Source: Leeuwenhoekiella aestuarii (lineage in GTDB: Bacteria > Bacteroidota > Bacteroidia > Flavobacteriales > Flavobacteriaceae). From it: a stretch of 64,000 nt of DNA. Below, piece after piece: positions 1 to 8,967 of this stretch. The position numbers were made by a program, and so were the translations under genes. Location: NCBI RefSeq assembly GCF_004104055.1, contig NZ_QOVJ01000002.1, positions 310,001 through 374,000 of the forward strand, in the 5' to 3' direction. Position 1 is the stretch's first letter. Every line of letters starts with the position of its first letter. The notes under the pieces were generated by a model. That model did no database searches. It had not been told where the DNA came from and worked only from the letters and a program-made list of their open reading frames with translations.

Positions 1-615
1 TTAGGTTATATATTACAGCCTTCTTTTTATTTAATTTATTATTGGTTTTATTGTAAGTCTTTAAAAAAGCATAACCTCGTATTAGCTGCTTTTTTGGCTT
101 CAGCTTATGTAGGGGAGGTATGCGTACTTACCGATATACATAAATATTTTACAATAATACTTATGACATTTTTTATTGCTGCGGCTGCTATGTTATATAC
201 ATTTATGCCTATTCTTAGAATAAGACCACGAAAAATCACTAGAGAAATGGTATTACAGCCGATAATAGGAGTTATATTCTGCACCTATACTGTAATATAT
301 TTGATGAGTATGTATTATAGTAGTGTCCCAAATAAATTTTTATTTGTTATTGGTGCCATATTTCTACTAATATTTACGCTGATCTGCTTTTTGATTCCAT
401 TGAGAAACAGTCACCCAAGTAATGTTTACTTGTATCTGATAGGAGGCTGCTTGCTTATTGAAGCTATTTTAGCTTTTGTGTATACCTACAGTATGGCCAT
501 ACCAATCATAGCCTCCGGTGTCAAAATTGCAATATGTGTGCACAAGACTTGTGTAGCGATCTATTATGTACGAATAGAAAAAGTACGTACAGATATAGGT
601 TATGAAGGTTATTAA
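1..615 (+). CDS. Polytopic membrane protein, 5'-truncated by the window edge
   Basis: The frame is open from base 1, so the start codon lies outside the window; a TTG at 94 is unlikely to be the start because the open frame upstream of it is also hydrophobic. About 204 residues are visible, forming some six hydrophobic segments separated by short charged loops (for example RIRPRKITRE). The C-terminus ends in a charged tail with sequence KVRTDIGYEGY. The layout loosely recalls YhhN/TMEM86-type lysoplasmalogenase-like proteins of flavobacteria, but I see no decisive motif, so the function is unknown. Its stop codon overlaps that of the convergent phosphatase gene by 4 bases. Confidence 0.6.
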   Translation, partial: LGYILQPSFYLIYYWFYCKSLKKHNLVLAAFLASAYVGEVCVLTDIHKYFTIILMTFFIAAAAMLYTFMPILRIRPRKITREMVLQPIIGVIFCTYTVIYLMSMYYSSVPNKFLFVIGAIFLLIFTLICFLIPLRNSHPSNVYLYLIGGCLLIEAILAFVYTYSMAIPIIASGVKIAICVHKTCVAIYYVRIEKVRTDIGYEGY

Positions 616-1520
616 ATAGTAATTGTTTTTGAGGTTGCAGTTGCTTTACCAGTAAGATCAAACTCAAAGTCTATTCTACCCAGGTTAACTCCGGCCCAAC
701 CTACTTGATTCACTATAACATCATTGTCTGAGGCATTTTTGACTATTGTAGGTTTTTCTAAAAATGTGTGTGTGTGGCCACCTATGATAAGATCGATGTT
801 TTTAGTTTTTTTTGCTAGTTTAAGATCTGATATTTTATCATATTTATAGCTGTATCCTAAATGAGAGAGACAAATAATTAAATCACAATTTTGTTCTTCT
901 TTTAAAATGCGGGTCATATCATGAGAAGTTTCAATGGGGTCTAGATATTGAGTTTCTTTAGATAGTGCAGGAGTTACTAAGCCTTCTAATTGTATTCCTA
1001 TTCCAAATACGCCTATTTTGATTCCATCTTTTATAAAGATCTCATACGGTTTTGTTAAACCGTCCATAGCAGTGTTTGTAAAATTATAGTTTGAACTCAG
1101 CATTTTAAAACTGGCATTTGGCATTTGTACAGCTAGACCATTCACGCCATTATCAAAATCGTGATTACCTATCGTTGCAGCATCATACTGCATCATACTC
1201 ATTAATTTAAACTCAAGTTCGCCTCCATAAAAATTAAAATAAGGTGTGCCCTGAAAGATATCTCCCGCGTCCAATAATAGGGTGTTGGGGTTTTCTTTGC
1301 GTATTGCTTCAATTAGGGTTAAGCGTCTTGCAACACCACCTTTATTGGGAAAAGACGCGTCTTCGGGTGAAAACGGATCAATATGGCTGTGCACATCGTT
1401 TGTGTGCAGAATTGTGATTTTCTTTGACTTTTTCGTTTCTGCAAAAAGATTAAAACTTGGTGCGCCGGCAACAACTGCAGTTGCAATACTGGTTTGCTTT
1501 ATAAACTTTCTTCTTTCCAT
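612..1520 (-). CDS. Metallophosphatase domain of a split 5'-nucleotidase (UshA N-terminal half)
   Basis: This is a 302-residue calcineurin-like phosphoesterase expected to hydrolyse nucleotides or UDP-sugars outside the cytoplasm. The N-terminus has a Tat-like signal (RRKFIKQ followed by a hydrophobic stretch to about residue 27). Metal-ligand motifs are all present: NDVHSH (41-46), DAGD (84-87), GNHDFDNG (118-125), then SHLG and GGHTHT further on. The C-terminal substrate-binding domain normally found in UshA is absent here and is encoded by the gene immediately upstream in the same operon, 2 bases away. The two products probably form one enzyme. Family assignment is firm; the substrate is inferred. 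Confidence 0.88.
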   Translation of the reverse strand: MERRKFIKQTSIATAVVAGAPSFNLFAETKKSKKITILHTNDVHSHIDPFSPEDASFPNKGGVARRLTLIEAIRKENPNTLLLDAGDIFQGTPYFNFYGGELEFKLMSMMQYDAATIGNHDFDNGVNGLAVQMPNASFKMLSSNYNFTNTAMDGLTKPYEIFIKDGIKIGVFGIGIQLEGLVTPALSKETQYLDPIETSHDMTRILKEEQNCDLIICLSHLGYSYKYDKISDLKLAKKTKNIDLIIGGHTHTFLEKPTIVKNASDNDVIVNQVGWAGVNLGRIDFEFDLTGKATATSKTITI

Positions 1521-1522
1521 AT

Positions 1523-2272
1523 TTATTCTTTGATAAAACGATTGTCTCTTACAGGTGCTATGGTGTCTTGTTCTTTGAAATAGTCAACTAAAATGTTACG
1601 GATTTTATAATCTAAAACGTCCATACTTAAAGGTTCACTTAAAAATGTCATGTGGTCGCCACCTTGTTGCAGATAATCGTTAGTTGCTATGAAATAGGTT
1701 TTTCCATTTTCGACTGGTTTTCCATTTATAGTGGCGGTTTTAATCTCATTTTTTTTATCAATTACAAGCTGCATATTAGAGATAGGGTGAGCAGTGCCTG
1801 ATTTTAAATAATCAAACATCTTATTTACTTGATCGCTTGTGAGTTCTACAACCACAACGCTGTTTTCAAAAGGCATAATGTCAAAAGCAGATCGCATGGT
1901 CACATCTCCGGCATTTAAAGTAGATCTGATTCCTCCATGATTAAGGAGTACCGCATCAATATTTTTCCCTGTTCTTTTCTTAAATACAGGGTTACTCAAT
2001 TCAAAAACAGCATCTGCCATCATATTACCTAGAGCAGTGTTGTATAGACCTTCCTTTTTTGAAAGGCTTTGTGGAGCGTATGCAAGTACAGCACCCATTT
2101 CTTCATCTATGCGTTTTCGGTAAGGAGCAATGTAATCTAGAACATCTTGGTTTGCTTGAATACTGTCTGTAACAGGAAGTTGGTGGCCTTCAATATGTGT
2201 TAGGGTAGCTTGAGAGTCTTTGCAACCCAGCAGGCTAATAATGAGAACTAGAGAGAGAAAAATCCGAATCAT
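1523..2272 (-). CDS. 5'-nucleotidase C-terminal domain lipoprotein (UshA C-terminal half)
   Basis: The 249-residue protein starts with a lipoprotein signal ending in LLGC (Cys17), so it should be membrane anchored. The rest matches the 5'-nucleotidase C-terminal domain that binds the nucleoside: MMADAVFEL, NHGGIRSTLNAGDVT and NDYLQQGGD are visible. It is the first gene of a two-gene minus-strand operon with the metallophosphatase. Such split UshA-like pairs are common in flavobacteria. One half is lipid-anchored and the other appears to carry a Tat signal, so the halves would use different export routes before assembly. The pairing is inferred from adjacency and complementary domains. Confidence 0.87.
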   Translation of the reverse strand: MIRIFLSLVLIISLLGCKDSQATLTHIEGHQLPVTDSIQANQDVLDYIAPYRKRIDEEMGAVLAYAPQSLSKKEGLYNTALGNMMADAVFELSNPVFKKRTGKNIDAVLLNHGGIRSTLNAGDVTMRSAFDIMPFENSVVVVELTSDQVNKMFDYLKSGTAHPISNMQLVIDKKNEIKTATINGKPVENGKTYFIATNDYLQQGGDHMTFLSEPLSMDVLDYKIRNILVDYFKEQDTIAPVRDNRFIKE

Positions 2273-2292
2273 TGACTGATTAAATAAAAGAG

Positions 2293-2321
2293 TTGCTTTG
2301 AGCGATAATTAATTACATTTG
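2293..2321 (+). promoter_or_regulatory. Bacteroidetes-type promoter for the DUF6913-dapA unit
   Basis: A TACATTTG box (2314-2321) matches the Bacteroidetes -7 element TAnnTTTG, with a TTG about 18 bases upstream (2293-2295) as -33. Transcription would start a few bases after 2321, just before the ATG at 2338. Confidence 0.5.
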
Positions 2322-2337
2322 CGCAAAACAAATTTAG

Positions 2338-2856
2338 ATGTTTTTAGACGGATGGAAACAGGATTTGCTTAAATCTAAGGTTAAGAATTTTCACAAGAAT
2401 TCTAAGCAAAGTTTTAAAAATTCAATTGGAGAAGGTGTAGGATTACTCGTTGATTTGCGTGAGTTTGAAAACCTGAAAAGATTGAATGAGTTGCTTTTAC
2501 TTCTAACAGAATCAGACGATAATATGCTGATTGCTTTTACACATGATAAAACTCATACCGAAAAAGAGTCTTATCTGGAATTGAGTAAAAGTGATTTTTC
2601 AATCTCCGGAAGTTTAAAAAATCCCAAAATACAGCAATTTATAGATAAACCTTTTAAGGTCTTAATAAGTTATTACCGTACAGAAAATGTATTTTTGGAT
2701 TTCGTTTCGGCGCAATCTAAAGCTTTATTCAAGGTTGGTATTTCTTCGGAATTAGCAGATTTTAATGATTTAACCATTAACTCTAAGGCAGAAGAGGTAC
2801 AAGTGTTTGAAACCGAATTATTGAAATATTTGAAATTATTAAATCGCATAGATTAA
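2338..2856 (+). CDS. DUF6913-like protein of unknown function
   Basis: This 172-residue soluble protein has no signal peptide or membrane segment. It contains a basic N-terminal stretch ([17 protein letters not shown]) and alternating helix/strand composition. I recognise it as resembling the flavobacterial DUF6913 family that sits directly upstream of dapA; no catalytic motif is evident. It is separated from dapA by one base, so the two are cotranscribed. The function is unknown. Confidence 0.72.
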   Translation: MFLDGWKQDLLKSKVKNFHKNSKQSFKNSIGEGVGLLVDLREFENLKRLNELLLLLTESDDNMLIAFTHDKTHTEKESYLELSKSDFSISGSLKNPKIQQFIDKPFKVLISYYRTENVFLDFVSAQSKALFKVGISSELADFNDLTINSKAEEVQVFETELLKYLKLLNRID

Positions 2857-2857
2857 G

Positions 2858-3739
2858 ATGCAAGAATTGAAAGGGACTGGTGTTGCACTGGCAACTCCAT
2901 TTAATGAAGACTTAAGTTTAGACCTAAACGGTTTAGGTCAGCTAGTTGAATATAACATATCTGGAGGTGTAGATTATCTTGTGGTAATGGGTACTACAGC
3001 AGAAAATGCTACGCTCACATCTGCAGAGAAAGACAAGATTATCGCTAAGGTTACTGAGGTCAATGCTGGCAGATTACCACTAGTTCTTGGAGTGGGGGGA
3101 AATAATACCACAGCTCTTGTAGATGAACTTAAAACCAGAGATTTTACTGGTTTCAAAGCTATTTTATCTGTTTCACCTTATTACAACAGACCTACGCAAG
3201 CTGGTATCTATGCACATTATTTAGCGATTGCAGAGGCTTCACCGCTTCCTGTAATTTTGTATAATGTTCCTGGTCGTACCGGTAGCAATGTTTTGCCAGA
3301 AACAGTAATTAAACTCGCTAATGATTCAGAAAATATTATTGGAGTTAAAGAAGCTGCAGGTGATCTCGCTCAAATGATGCGTCTTATAAAAGAACGTCCA
3401 GATGAGTTCTTAGTACTTTCTGGAGATGATCTACTGGCTTTACCCACAGTTTCTGCTGGTGGTGATGGTGTGATTTCGGTACTTGCGCAAGGTTTACCCG
3501 GTATTTTTTCAGAAATGATGAAGCAAGGCTTGCAAAGTAATTTTAATGAAGCATATAAGAAGCATTATATGTTAATGCCTGCGGTAGATCTTATTTTTGC
3601 TGAAGGTAATCCTGCCGGTATTAAAGCTTTACTGGCAAGTAAGAATATTTGTAATGACAGTGTCAGACTGCCTTTAGTGCCGGCAACAGAAACTTTAAAA
3701 CAAAATATTGCAACATACTTGAGCGAGACTGGTCTTTAA
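2858..3739 (+). CDS. dapA: 4-hydroxy-tetrahydrodipicolinate synthase
   Basis: This enzyme condenses pyruvate with aspartate semialdehyde, the first committed step of the diaminopimelate/lysine branch, in the cytoplasm. The 293-residue length is standard. The GTTAE motif (45-49) that binds pyruvate, SPYYNRP (106-112), YNVPGRTG with Tyr135, and the Schiff-base lysine in GVKEAAGD (Lys164) are all visible. One base separates it from the DUF6913 gene upstream, and bamD follows behind its own promoter-like box. Residue spacing agrees with the DapA family rather than N-acetylneuraminate lyase. Confidence 0.96.
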   Translation: MQELKGTGVALATPFNEDLSLDLNGLGQLVEYNISGGVDYLVVMGTTAENATLTSAEKDKIIAKVTEVNAGRLPLVLGVGGNNTTALVDELKTRDFTGFKAILSVSPYYNRPTQAGIYAHYLAIAEASPLPVILYNVPGRTGSNVLPETVIKLANDSENIIGVKEAAGDLAQMMRLIKERPDEFLVLSGDDLLALPTVSAGGDGVISVLAQGLPGIFSEMMKQGLQSNFNEAYKKHYMLMPAVDLIFAEGNPAGIKALLASKNICNDSVRLPLVPATETLKQNIATYLSETGL

Positions 3740-3741
3740 GT

Positions 3742-3771
3742 TTTGTAATACCTAGAAAAACCTTATTTTTG
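3742..3771 (+). promoter_or_regulatory. Promoter of the bamD-rpoZ-coaBC unit
   Basis: TTTG (3742-3745) and TATTTTTG (3764-3771) are separated by 18 bases and match the Bacteroidetes -33/-7 consensus. The -7 box ends only 4 bases before the ATG at 3776, which favours the next in-frame ATG (3791) as the BamD start. Confidence 0.6.
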
Positions 3772-3790
3772 CCCGATGTTTTTAAGCTTA

Positions 3791-4582
3791 ATGAAGAAAA
3801 CAATTGTAGTTGTATTAGCCGTAGTAACTTTGGCGTCTTGTAGTGAATATCAAAAAGCTCTCAAATCTGAAGATACAGGAGTAAAATATTCTATGGCAGA
3901 CTCGCTTTATAATGCCGGTAAATACCGTAAATCTTTAAAGTTGTGGGAGCAAATTGTTCCTGCATATAGAGGTAAGCCTCAAGCAGAGCGTATCATGTTT
4001 TTATATGCAGATGCTCAGTATCAAGAAGAAAATTACTATTTAGCAGGTTATCAGTTTGATCGTTTTGTTTCGGCGTATCCTGATTCTGATAAAGCAGAGG
4101 AGGCAGAATATAAAGCTGCTGTCAGTTATGCAGAGCTTTCTCCTAATTATCAGTTAGATCAGTCTGAAACTGAAAAAGGTTTAACTCAATTACAACAATT
4201 CATTACTTCTTATCCAGAATCATCATATGCTGAAGATGCTAATGAGCGAATTAAAGAGCTTAGCATTAAAATGCAGAAGAAATCTTTTGAAATAGCAAAG
4301 GGATGGCATAAGATTATGCAGTATCCGGCTGCGATTTCTTCTTTAGATGATTTTTTATCAGATTACCCTGGTTCACCATTTCGTGAAGCTGCATTTTTCT
4401 ATAAATTAGATTCGCAGTATCAATACGGTTCAAAAAGTATTAATGTATTGGTTAAACCACGATTAGAAGAAGCAATAGAAATGTATGAGACGCTAATAAA
4501 TTATTTCCCTGAGGGAGATTATCGTGCTCAGGCAGATGAGATAAAAGCAGATATTGACTCAATATTAGAAAATTATTCCTAA
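3791..4582 (+). CDS. bamD: Outer membrane protein assembly factor BamD
   Basis: This is the lipoprotein of the BAM complex that inserts beta-barrel proteins in the outer membrane. Starting at 3791 gives a textbook lipoprotein signal (MKKTIVVVLAVVTLASC); the in-frame ATG at 3776 would add five residues before it and lies almost on the promoter box. The remainder consists of tetratricopeptide-like helical repeats such as YNAGKYRKSLKLWEQIV and YPDSDKAEEAEYKAA, typical of BamD. About 263 residues is normal for the family. It heads a flavobacterial string with rpoZ, coaBC and a PorD-like gene. Confidence 0.92.
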   Translation: MKKTIVVVLAVVTLASCSEYQKALKSEDTGVKYSMADSLYNAGKYRKSLKLWEQIVPAYRGKPQAERIMFLYADAQYQEENYYLAGYQFDRFVSAYPDSDKAEEAEYKAAVSYAELSPNYQLDQSETEKGLTQLQQFITSYPESSYAEDANERIKELSIKMQKKSFEIAKGWHKIMQYPAAISSLDDFLSDYPGSPFREAAFFYKLDSQYQYGSKSINVLVKPRLEEAIEMYETLINYFPEGDYRAQADEIKADIDSILENYS

Positions 4583-4601
4583 TTAAATTAATGCGAATAT
4601 T

Positions 4602-4925
4602 ATGGATGTGAAAAATTTAGATGCACCAGTAAATACGGTTACTCATAACAGAAGCGAGATTGATGCTCCTACGGGAAACATATATGAAGCGATCTCAATT
4701 ATCGCTAAGCGTGCTACTCAGATTAATACAGAAATCAAGAGAGAATTACTAGAGAAGTTAGATGAGTTTGCTACGTATAGTGATAGTTTAGAAGAGATTT
4801 TTGAGAACAAAGAACAGATTGAAGTTTCTAAGTTTTACGAGCGTTTGCCTAAGCCACATGCTATGGCCGTTCAAGAATGGTTAGAAGATAAAATATACTT
4901 CCGAGATACGACTGCAACAGAGTAG
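4602..4925 (+). CDS. rpoZ: DNA-directed RNA polymerase omega subunit
   Basis: This 107-residue protein is the Bacteroidetes form of omega/Rpb6, which helps assemble the beta' subunit of RNA polymerase. The core NIYEAISIIAKRATQIN with the following amphipathic helix matches the omega fold. Bacteroidetes versions carry an extended acidic C-terminus, as here. It lies 19 bases after bamD and 2 bases before coaBC, a conserved order in flavobacteria, which supports the call. Confidence 0.88.
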   Translation: MDVKNLDAPVNTVTHNRSEIDAPTGNIYEAISIIAKRATQINTEIKRELLEKLDEFATYSDSLEEIFENKEQIEVSKFYERLPKPHAMAVQEWLEDKIYFRDTTATE

Positions 4926-4927
4926 TC

Positions 4928-6139
4928 ATGTCTGTTTTACGCGGTAAAAAGGTTTTACTTGGAGTAACCGCCGGGATAGCTGCTTATAAAGCGGCTTTTT
5001 TGGTTAGAGGTTTTGTCAAAGCTGGTGCAGAAGTACGGGTTATTATGACTCAAGATGCCAAAGAGTTTGTGACTCCGTTGACCCTTTCTACACTATCTAA
5101 AAACGAAGTGCTTTCTACTTTTACTAATAAAGAAAGTGAAAATGCATTGTGGAATAACCACGTAGAACTCGGTCTTTGGGCCGATTTCTTGGTTATAGCC
5201 CCGGCAACAGCAAATACCTTATCTAAAATGGCAAATGGTACGTCAGATAATTTGTTACTGGCAACTTATCTTTCGGCTAAATGTCCGGTTTATTTTGCTC
5301 CTGCTATGGACTTGGATATGCACAAACACCCCAGTACTGCAAATTCGTTTGAGCAACTCATTAGTTATGGTAATGTAATGATACCGGCTACTAGTGGTGA
5401 ACTCGCCAGTGGCTTAGAGGGTGAAGGTCGTATGGCAGAGCCCGAAGATATTATAACTTTTATTGAGGCAGATATATTAAAAAGGCTTCCGTTAAAAGGG
5501 AAAAAGATTCTTATTACTGCTGGTCCTACTTATGAAGCTATAGATCCAGTGCGATTTATAGGGAATCACAGTAGTGGCAAAATGGGTTATGCGATTGCTG
5601 CTGAATCTGCAAATCTAGGAGCAGAAGTTGTTCTGGTTTCGGGGCCTACGCATTTAAAACTGAAACACAATTTAGTTAATCTTATTCACGTTACATCTGC
5701 AGCGGAAATGTTTGAAGCTGTTCAGCAATATTATAGTTCTGCTGATGTAGTAATAGCTGCTGCTGCTGTAGCAGATTACAGACCTGCTGATGTTGCAACT
5801 CAAAAAATTAAAAAGAAAGTAGATGCATTAGCTATTCAGTTAGAGCCAACTCAGGATATTTTAGCACATTTAGGTAAATATAAGAAGAATCAGTATTTAG
5901 TTGGGTTTGCATTAGAAACTGAAAATGAACTTAAAAATGCAAAAGGAAAAATCGATCGAAAGAATCTGGATTTAATCGTCTTAAATTCTTTAAATGATAA
6001 AGGTGCTGGTTTTAAAACCGATACTAATAAAGTAACTTTCATCACTAAGGATGGAGCTGTTTTTCCGCAGGAATTGAAAGAAAAAGAACTTGTTGCTCAA
6101 GATTTATTAGAATTTATTCAAAAGGCGTTAGATGTATAA
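4928..6139 (+). CDS. coaBC: Bifunctional phosphopantothenoylcysteine decarboxylase / phosphopantothenate-cysteine ligase
   Basis: CoaBC carries out two consecutive steps of coenzyme A synthesis: ligation of cysteine to 4'-phosphopantothenate and FMN-dependent decarboxylation. The 403-residue protein has the flavoprotein CoaC half first (GVTAGIAAYKAA, PATANTLSKMANG, FAPAMDLDMHKHP). The CoaB half follows (ITAGPTYEAIDPVRFIGN, then SSGKMGYA and AAAVADYRP). The downstream gene overlaps its end by 8 bases, indicating translational coupling. coaE, the last CoA step, occurs separately at 11.9 kb. Confidence 0.96.
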   Translation: MSVLRGKKVLLGVTAGIAAYKAAFLVRGFVKAGAEVRVIMTQDAKEFVTPLTLSTLSKNEVLSTFTNKESENALWNNHVELGLWADFLVIAPATANTLSKMANGTSDNLLLATYLSAKCPVYFAPAMDLDMHKHPSTANSFEQLISYGNVMIPATSGELASGLEGEGRMAEPEDIITFIEADILKRLPLKGKKILITAGPTYEAIDPVRFIGNHSSGKMGYAIAAESANLGAEVVLVSGPTHLKLKHNLVNLIHVTSAAEMFEAVQQYYSSADVVIAAAAVADYRPADVATQKIKKKVDALAIQLEPTQDILAHLGKYKKNQYLVGFALETENELKNAKGKIDRKNLDLIVLNSLNDKGAGFKTDTNKVTFITKDGAVFPQELKEKELVAQDLLEFIQKALDV

Positions 6140-7016
6140 GCTTGTACTTGTTTTGTTTTTTATATGTTTTGGGCTTCAGGCGCAGGAGCTCAATTGCTCT
6201 TTGACGATAAATACAGAACAAACCGGGTTGAGTAATCTTCAGGTTTTTAGAACGCTGAAAACAGAACTTACCGAGTTTATGAATAAAACAACCTGGACAG
6301 ATCTTAATGTCAAGCAACAGGAGCGTATAGATTGTAGTTTTGTTATTATAATTTCGAATATAGATTCTGATTATTTTACAGCTTCTATACAGGTTCAATC
6401 TTCAAGACCTGTCTACAACAGTACGTACAACTCAACGCTTTTAAATTTTAACGATAAACAATTCAATTTTAGATATACAGAATTTCAGCCGTTAAATTAT
6501 AACCCTAATAGTTTTGATTCTAATCTAATTTCGGTATTGGCTTTCTATGCTTATACCATAATTGGCCTTGATGCGGATTCGTATGAATTGGGTGGTGGCG
6601 AACCCTATTTTGAAGAGGCTAAACGTATTGTAAATACAGCACAACAACAAGTAACAGATGGCTGGTCTCCTCAAAGTGGGACGCAAACGCGTTTTAGACT
6701 GAATCAAGATTTATTGTCTCCTAATTTCAGGGAATTTCATGATGTGATGTATGCTTATCATCGCAATGGCTTAGATTATATGGCAGATAACCCAAAAGAT
6801 GCAAAGCAATCAATTGCTATAACATTAGAGTTGTTTAACCAGATGTATGCCAGCAGACCTAACAATTTTTTAACACGTGTGTTTTTTGATACAAAAGCTG
6901 AAGAAGTTAAAAATATGTTCTCAGAAGGGCCGCAGGTTTCTATAAGTAATCTGGTAGATATGCTTAATAAAGTTGCACCTACCAAGTCTGCTTACTGGCA
7001 ACAGATCAAATTGTAA
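6132..7016 (+). CDS. DUF4835 protein, PorD-like type IX secretion accessory
   Basis: This 294-residue exported protein begins with a signal peptide (MYKLVLVLFFICFGLQAQE) cleaved before Gln or Glu in the usual Bacteroidetes manner. It matches the DUF4835 family, which has also been labelled PorD in the context of the type IX secretion system. Features include the N-terminal beta-rich part and the later GLDADSYELGGGEPYFEEA stretch. It overlaps coaBC by 8 bases, an arrangement seen repeatedly in flavobacteria. Family membership is confident; the T9SS role is taken from family knowledge and not visible in the sequence. Confidence 0.82.
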   Translation: MYKLVLVLFFICFGLQAQELNCSLTINTEQTGLSNLQVFRTLKTELTEFMNKTTWTDLNVKQQERIDCSFVIIISNIDSDYFTASIQVQSSRPVYNSTYNSTLLNFNDKQFNFRYTEFQPLNYNPNSFDSNLISVLAFYAYTIIGLDADSYELGGGEPYFEEAKRIVNTAQQQVTDGWSPQSGTQTRFRLNQDLLSPNFREFHDVMYAYHRNGLDYMADNPKDAKQSIAITLELFNQMYASRPNNFLTRVFFDTKAEEVKNMFSEGPQVSISNLVDMLNKVAPTKSAYWQQIKL

Positions 7017-7103
7017 GAGACTTTCTCTTTTCTTTGAGCGTAGCAAATTTCTCTAGTATATTTACGCGAGCAAACGCTTTTAATCGTTTGCTTCAAAACA
7101 AAT

Positions 7104-7262
7104 ATGTATAAAAATCGCTTGATTGGTCTAATTATATTTGCTCTGGGAATACTAATATTAAATGTGTTTTATGGAGATTTGATGGGCTTTATAGGCGGAA
7201 TACTTTGTGGAGCCGGATTAATATTTGCTATTACCGGTAAAATTTCATTTTTAAGAACTTAA
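7104..7262 (+). CDS. Small two-helix membrane protein (52 residues)
   Basis: This short frame (starting MYKNRLIGLIIFALGILILN) encodes two hydrophobic segments joined by YGD, with a glycine-rich second helix and a basic end (FLRT). It fills the gap between the DUF4835 gene and recN and ends 13 bases before the recN start. Codon use resembles neighbouring genes and the hydrophobic pattern is typical of small flavobacterial membrane proteins. No function can be assigned. Confidence 0.6.
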   Translation: MYKNRLIGLIIFALGILILNVFYGDLMGFIGGILCGAGLIFAITGKISFLRT

Positions 7263-7275
7263 ACAAAAATTTTAA

Positions 7276-8928
7276 TTGCTCAGTTCACTACACATAAAAA
7301 ATTACGCATTAATAGAAGAGGTCAACCTTCAGTTTAATGAAGGGTTCACTGTGATTACCGGTGAGACCGGTGCAGGTAAATCTATTCTTCTGGGGGCTCT
7401 AGGGCTTATATTAGGGAAGCGCGCAGATATTAGTAGTATAGGTAATACTGATGAGAAATGTGTTATTGAAGCACATTTTAATGTTTCGGCGTATGATTTA
7501 AAAGTTCTATTTGAAGAAGAAGATTTGGATTACGAGTCGCTAACAATCATTAGGCGTGAGATTCTTTCTAGTGGAAAAAGTCGTGCTTTTGTTAACGATA
7601 CTCCGGTTACGCTTAGTCAACTTTCGGCATTGGGAGCGCGACTGGTCGATATTCACAGTCAGCATCAAACACTTGAGGTCACCGATGTAGATTTTCAGTT
7701 TCAGGTTTTGGATGCTTTTGCAGAAAATGAATCGATTCTGTCTAACTATCAGGAACTTTATCAAGAATTCAGATCTAAACAAAGTCAACTTAAAAAGAAG
7801 CGATCTCAAAAAGAGGAAGCTCAGAAGGAAGAAGAATATAAAACCTTTTTGCTCGAAGAATTGCTTGCTGCAAATTTAAAAGCGGGTGAACAAGAAAATA
7901 TAGAAGCATCACACGAAGCATTAAATAATGTGGAGCAAATTACTGAAGGCCTTGCTGAAGCCTACCAAATTCTGAGTAGGGAAGAGGTAGGAGTTAATGA
8001 GATGTTGCTTACCGCAAAGGTTCGCTTAGCTAAACTTTCTAGCTTTAGTACTCAATTGAAAGAATTGAGTGATCGGCTTGAGGCGGTAACTATTGAGCTT
8101 GATGATATTTCAGAAAGTATAAATGATCTTGCCGCTGATACAGAGAGTGATCCAACCGAGTTGGCACATTTAGAAAGTAGATTAAAAATGTTTTTTGATC
8201 TTCAGAAAAAGCATCAGGTTGACAGCGTTGAAGGGCTTATTGAAATTAGAGATACGCTAGATGACGAAGTACAATCTTTAAGTAATCTGGATTCTGAAAT
8301 AAATAACTTGGAGCGAGAAATTGCTCAGGCAAGAAATGAACTTGAAAAACAAGCTGTATCGCTTACTAAAAGACGTACAAAAACCATAAAACCTTTAACC
8401 GAAAAGCTTCAGCATATTCTTTTAAATCTCGGGATGCCTAATGCTCGTTTTGAAGTCAGTTTAACAGATAGCACTACTTTTTTAGAAAACGGAAAAGATC
8501 AACTTTATTTTCTGTTTACAGCTAATAAAGGAATGCGAGCGCAAGAATTAAAAAAAGCAGCTTCAGGTGGTGAATTATCACGTATTATGCTGGCAATAAA
8601 ATCTGTATTGAGTGATTATGCAAAATTACCTACACTTATTTTTGATGAAATTGACACGGGTGTGAGTGGTGAGGTCGCTTTAAAAATGGGACATATTATG
8701 AAAGATATGGGATCCCGTATGCAGCTTATAAGTATTACACATTTACCACAAATCGCTGGTCAGGGAGCTAATCATTTAAAAGTGTACAAAGAAGATTTAG
8801 CTAAAAAAACCACTACAGGAATCCGTGTTTTAAGTACGGATGAGCGGGTAGCAGAAATCGCAGAAATGTTAGGCGGTAAAGCATCTTCTGACGCAGCTTT
8901 TGACCACGCAAGACAGCTTCTCAACTAA
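7276..8928 (+). CDS. recN: DNA repair protein RecN
   Basis: RecN is an SMC-like ATPase acting early in double-strand break repair. The 550-residue protein has Walker A (GETGAGKS, 29-36), two central coiled-coil arms rich in Glu/Lys, the signature ASGGELSR and Walker B LIFDEIDTGVSG. Translation must begin at the TTG (7276): an in-frame TAA lies immediately before it (7273-7275), no early ATG exists, and LSSLHIKNYALIEEV is the expected family N-terminus. It follows the small membrane gene by 13 bases. Confidence 0.95.
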   Translation: MLSSLHIKNYALIEEVNLQFNEGFTVITGETGAGKSILLGALGLILGKRADISSIGNTDEKCVIEAHFNVSAYDLKVLFEEEDLDYESLTIIRREILSSGKSRAFVNDTPVTLSQLSALGARLVDIHSQHQTLEVTDVDFQFQVLDAFAENESILSNYQELYQEFRSKQSQLKKKRSQKEEAQKEEEYKTFLLEELLAANLKAGEQENIEASHEALNNVEQITEGLAEAYQILSREEVGVNEMLLTAKVRLAKLSSFSTQLKELSDRLEAVTIELDDISESINDLAADTESDPTELAHLESRLKMFFDLQKKHQVDSVEGLIEIRDTLDDEVQSLSNLDSEINNLEREIAQARNELEKQAVSLTKRRTKTIKPLTEKLQHILLNLGMPNARFEVSLTDSTTFLENGKDQLYFLFTANKGMRAQELKKAASGGELSRIMLAIKSVLSDYAKLPTLIFDEIDTGVSGEVALKMGHIMKDMGSRMQLISITHLPQIAGQGANHLKVYKEDLAKKTTTGIRVLSTDERVAEIAEMLGGKASSDAAFDHARQLLN

Positions 8929-8936
8929 TAAAATAC

Positions 8937-8944
8937 TATATTTG
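8937..8944 (+). promoter_or_regulatory. TAnnTTTG -7 box upstream of fabI
   Basis: TATATTTG matches the Bacteroidetes -7 element and lies 23 bases before the fabI ATG. No clear -33 element is present at the proper distance. Confidence 0.4.
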
Positions 8945-8967
8945 ACCACTTAAATTAAACAACTATT

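Noticed and set aside
7070-7091. GCAAACG / CGTTTGC hairpin between the DUF4835 gene and the small membrane gene
   Set aside because: It is a good stem but has no T tract after it and lies just before the next start codon, so I did not call it a terminator.
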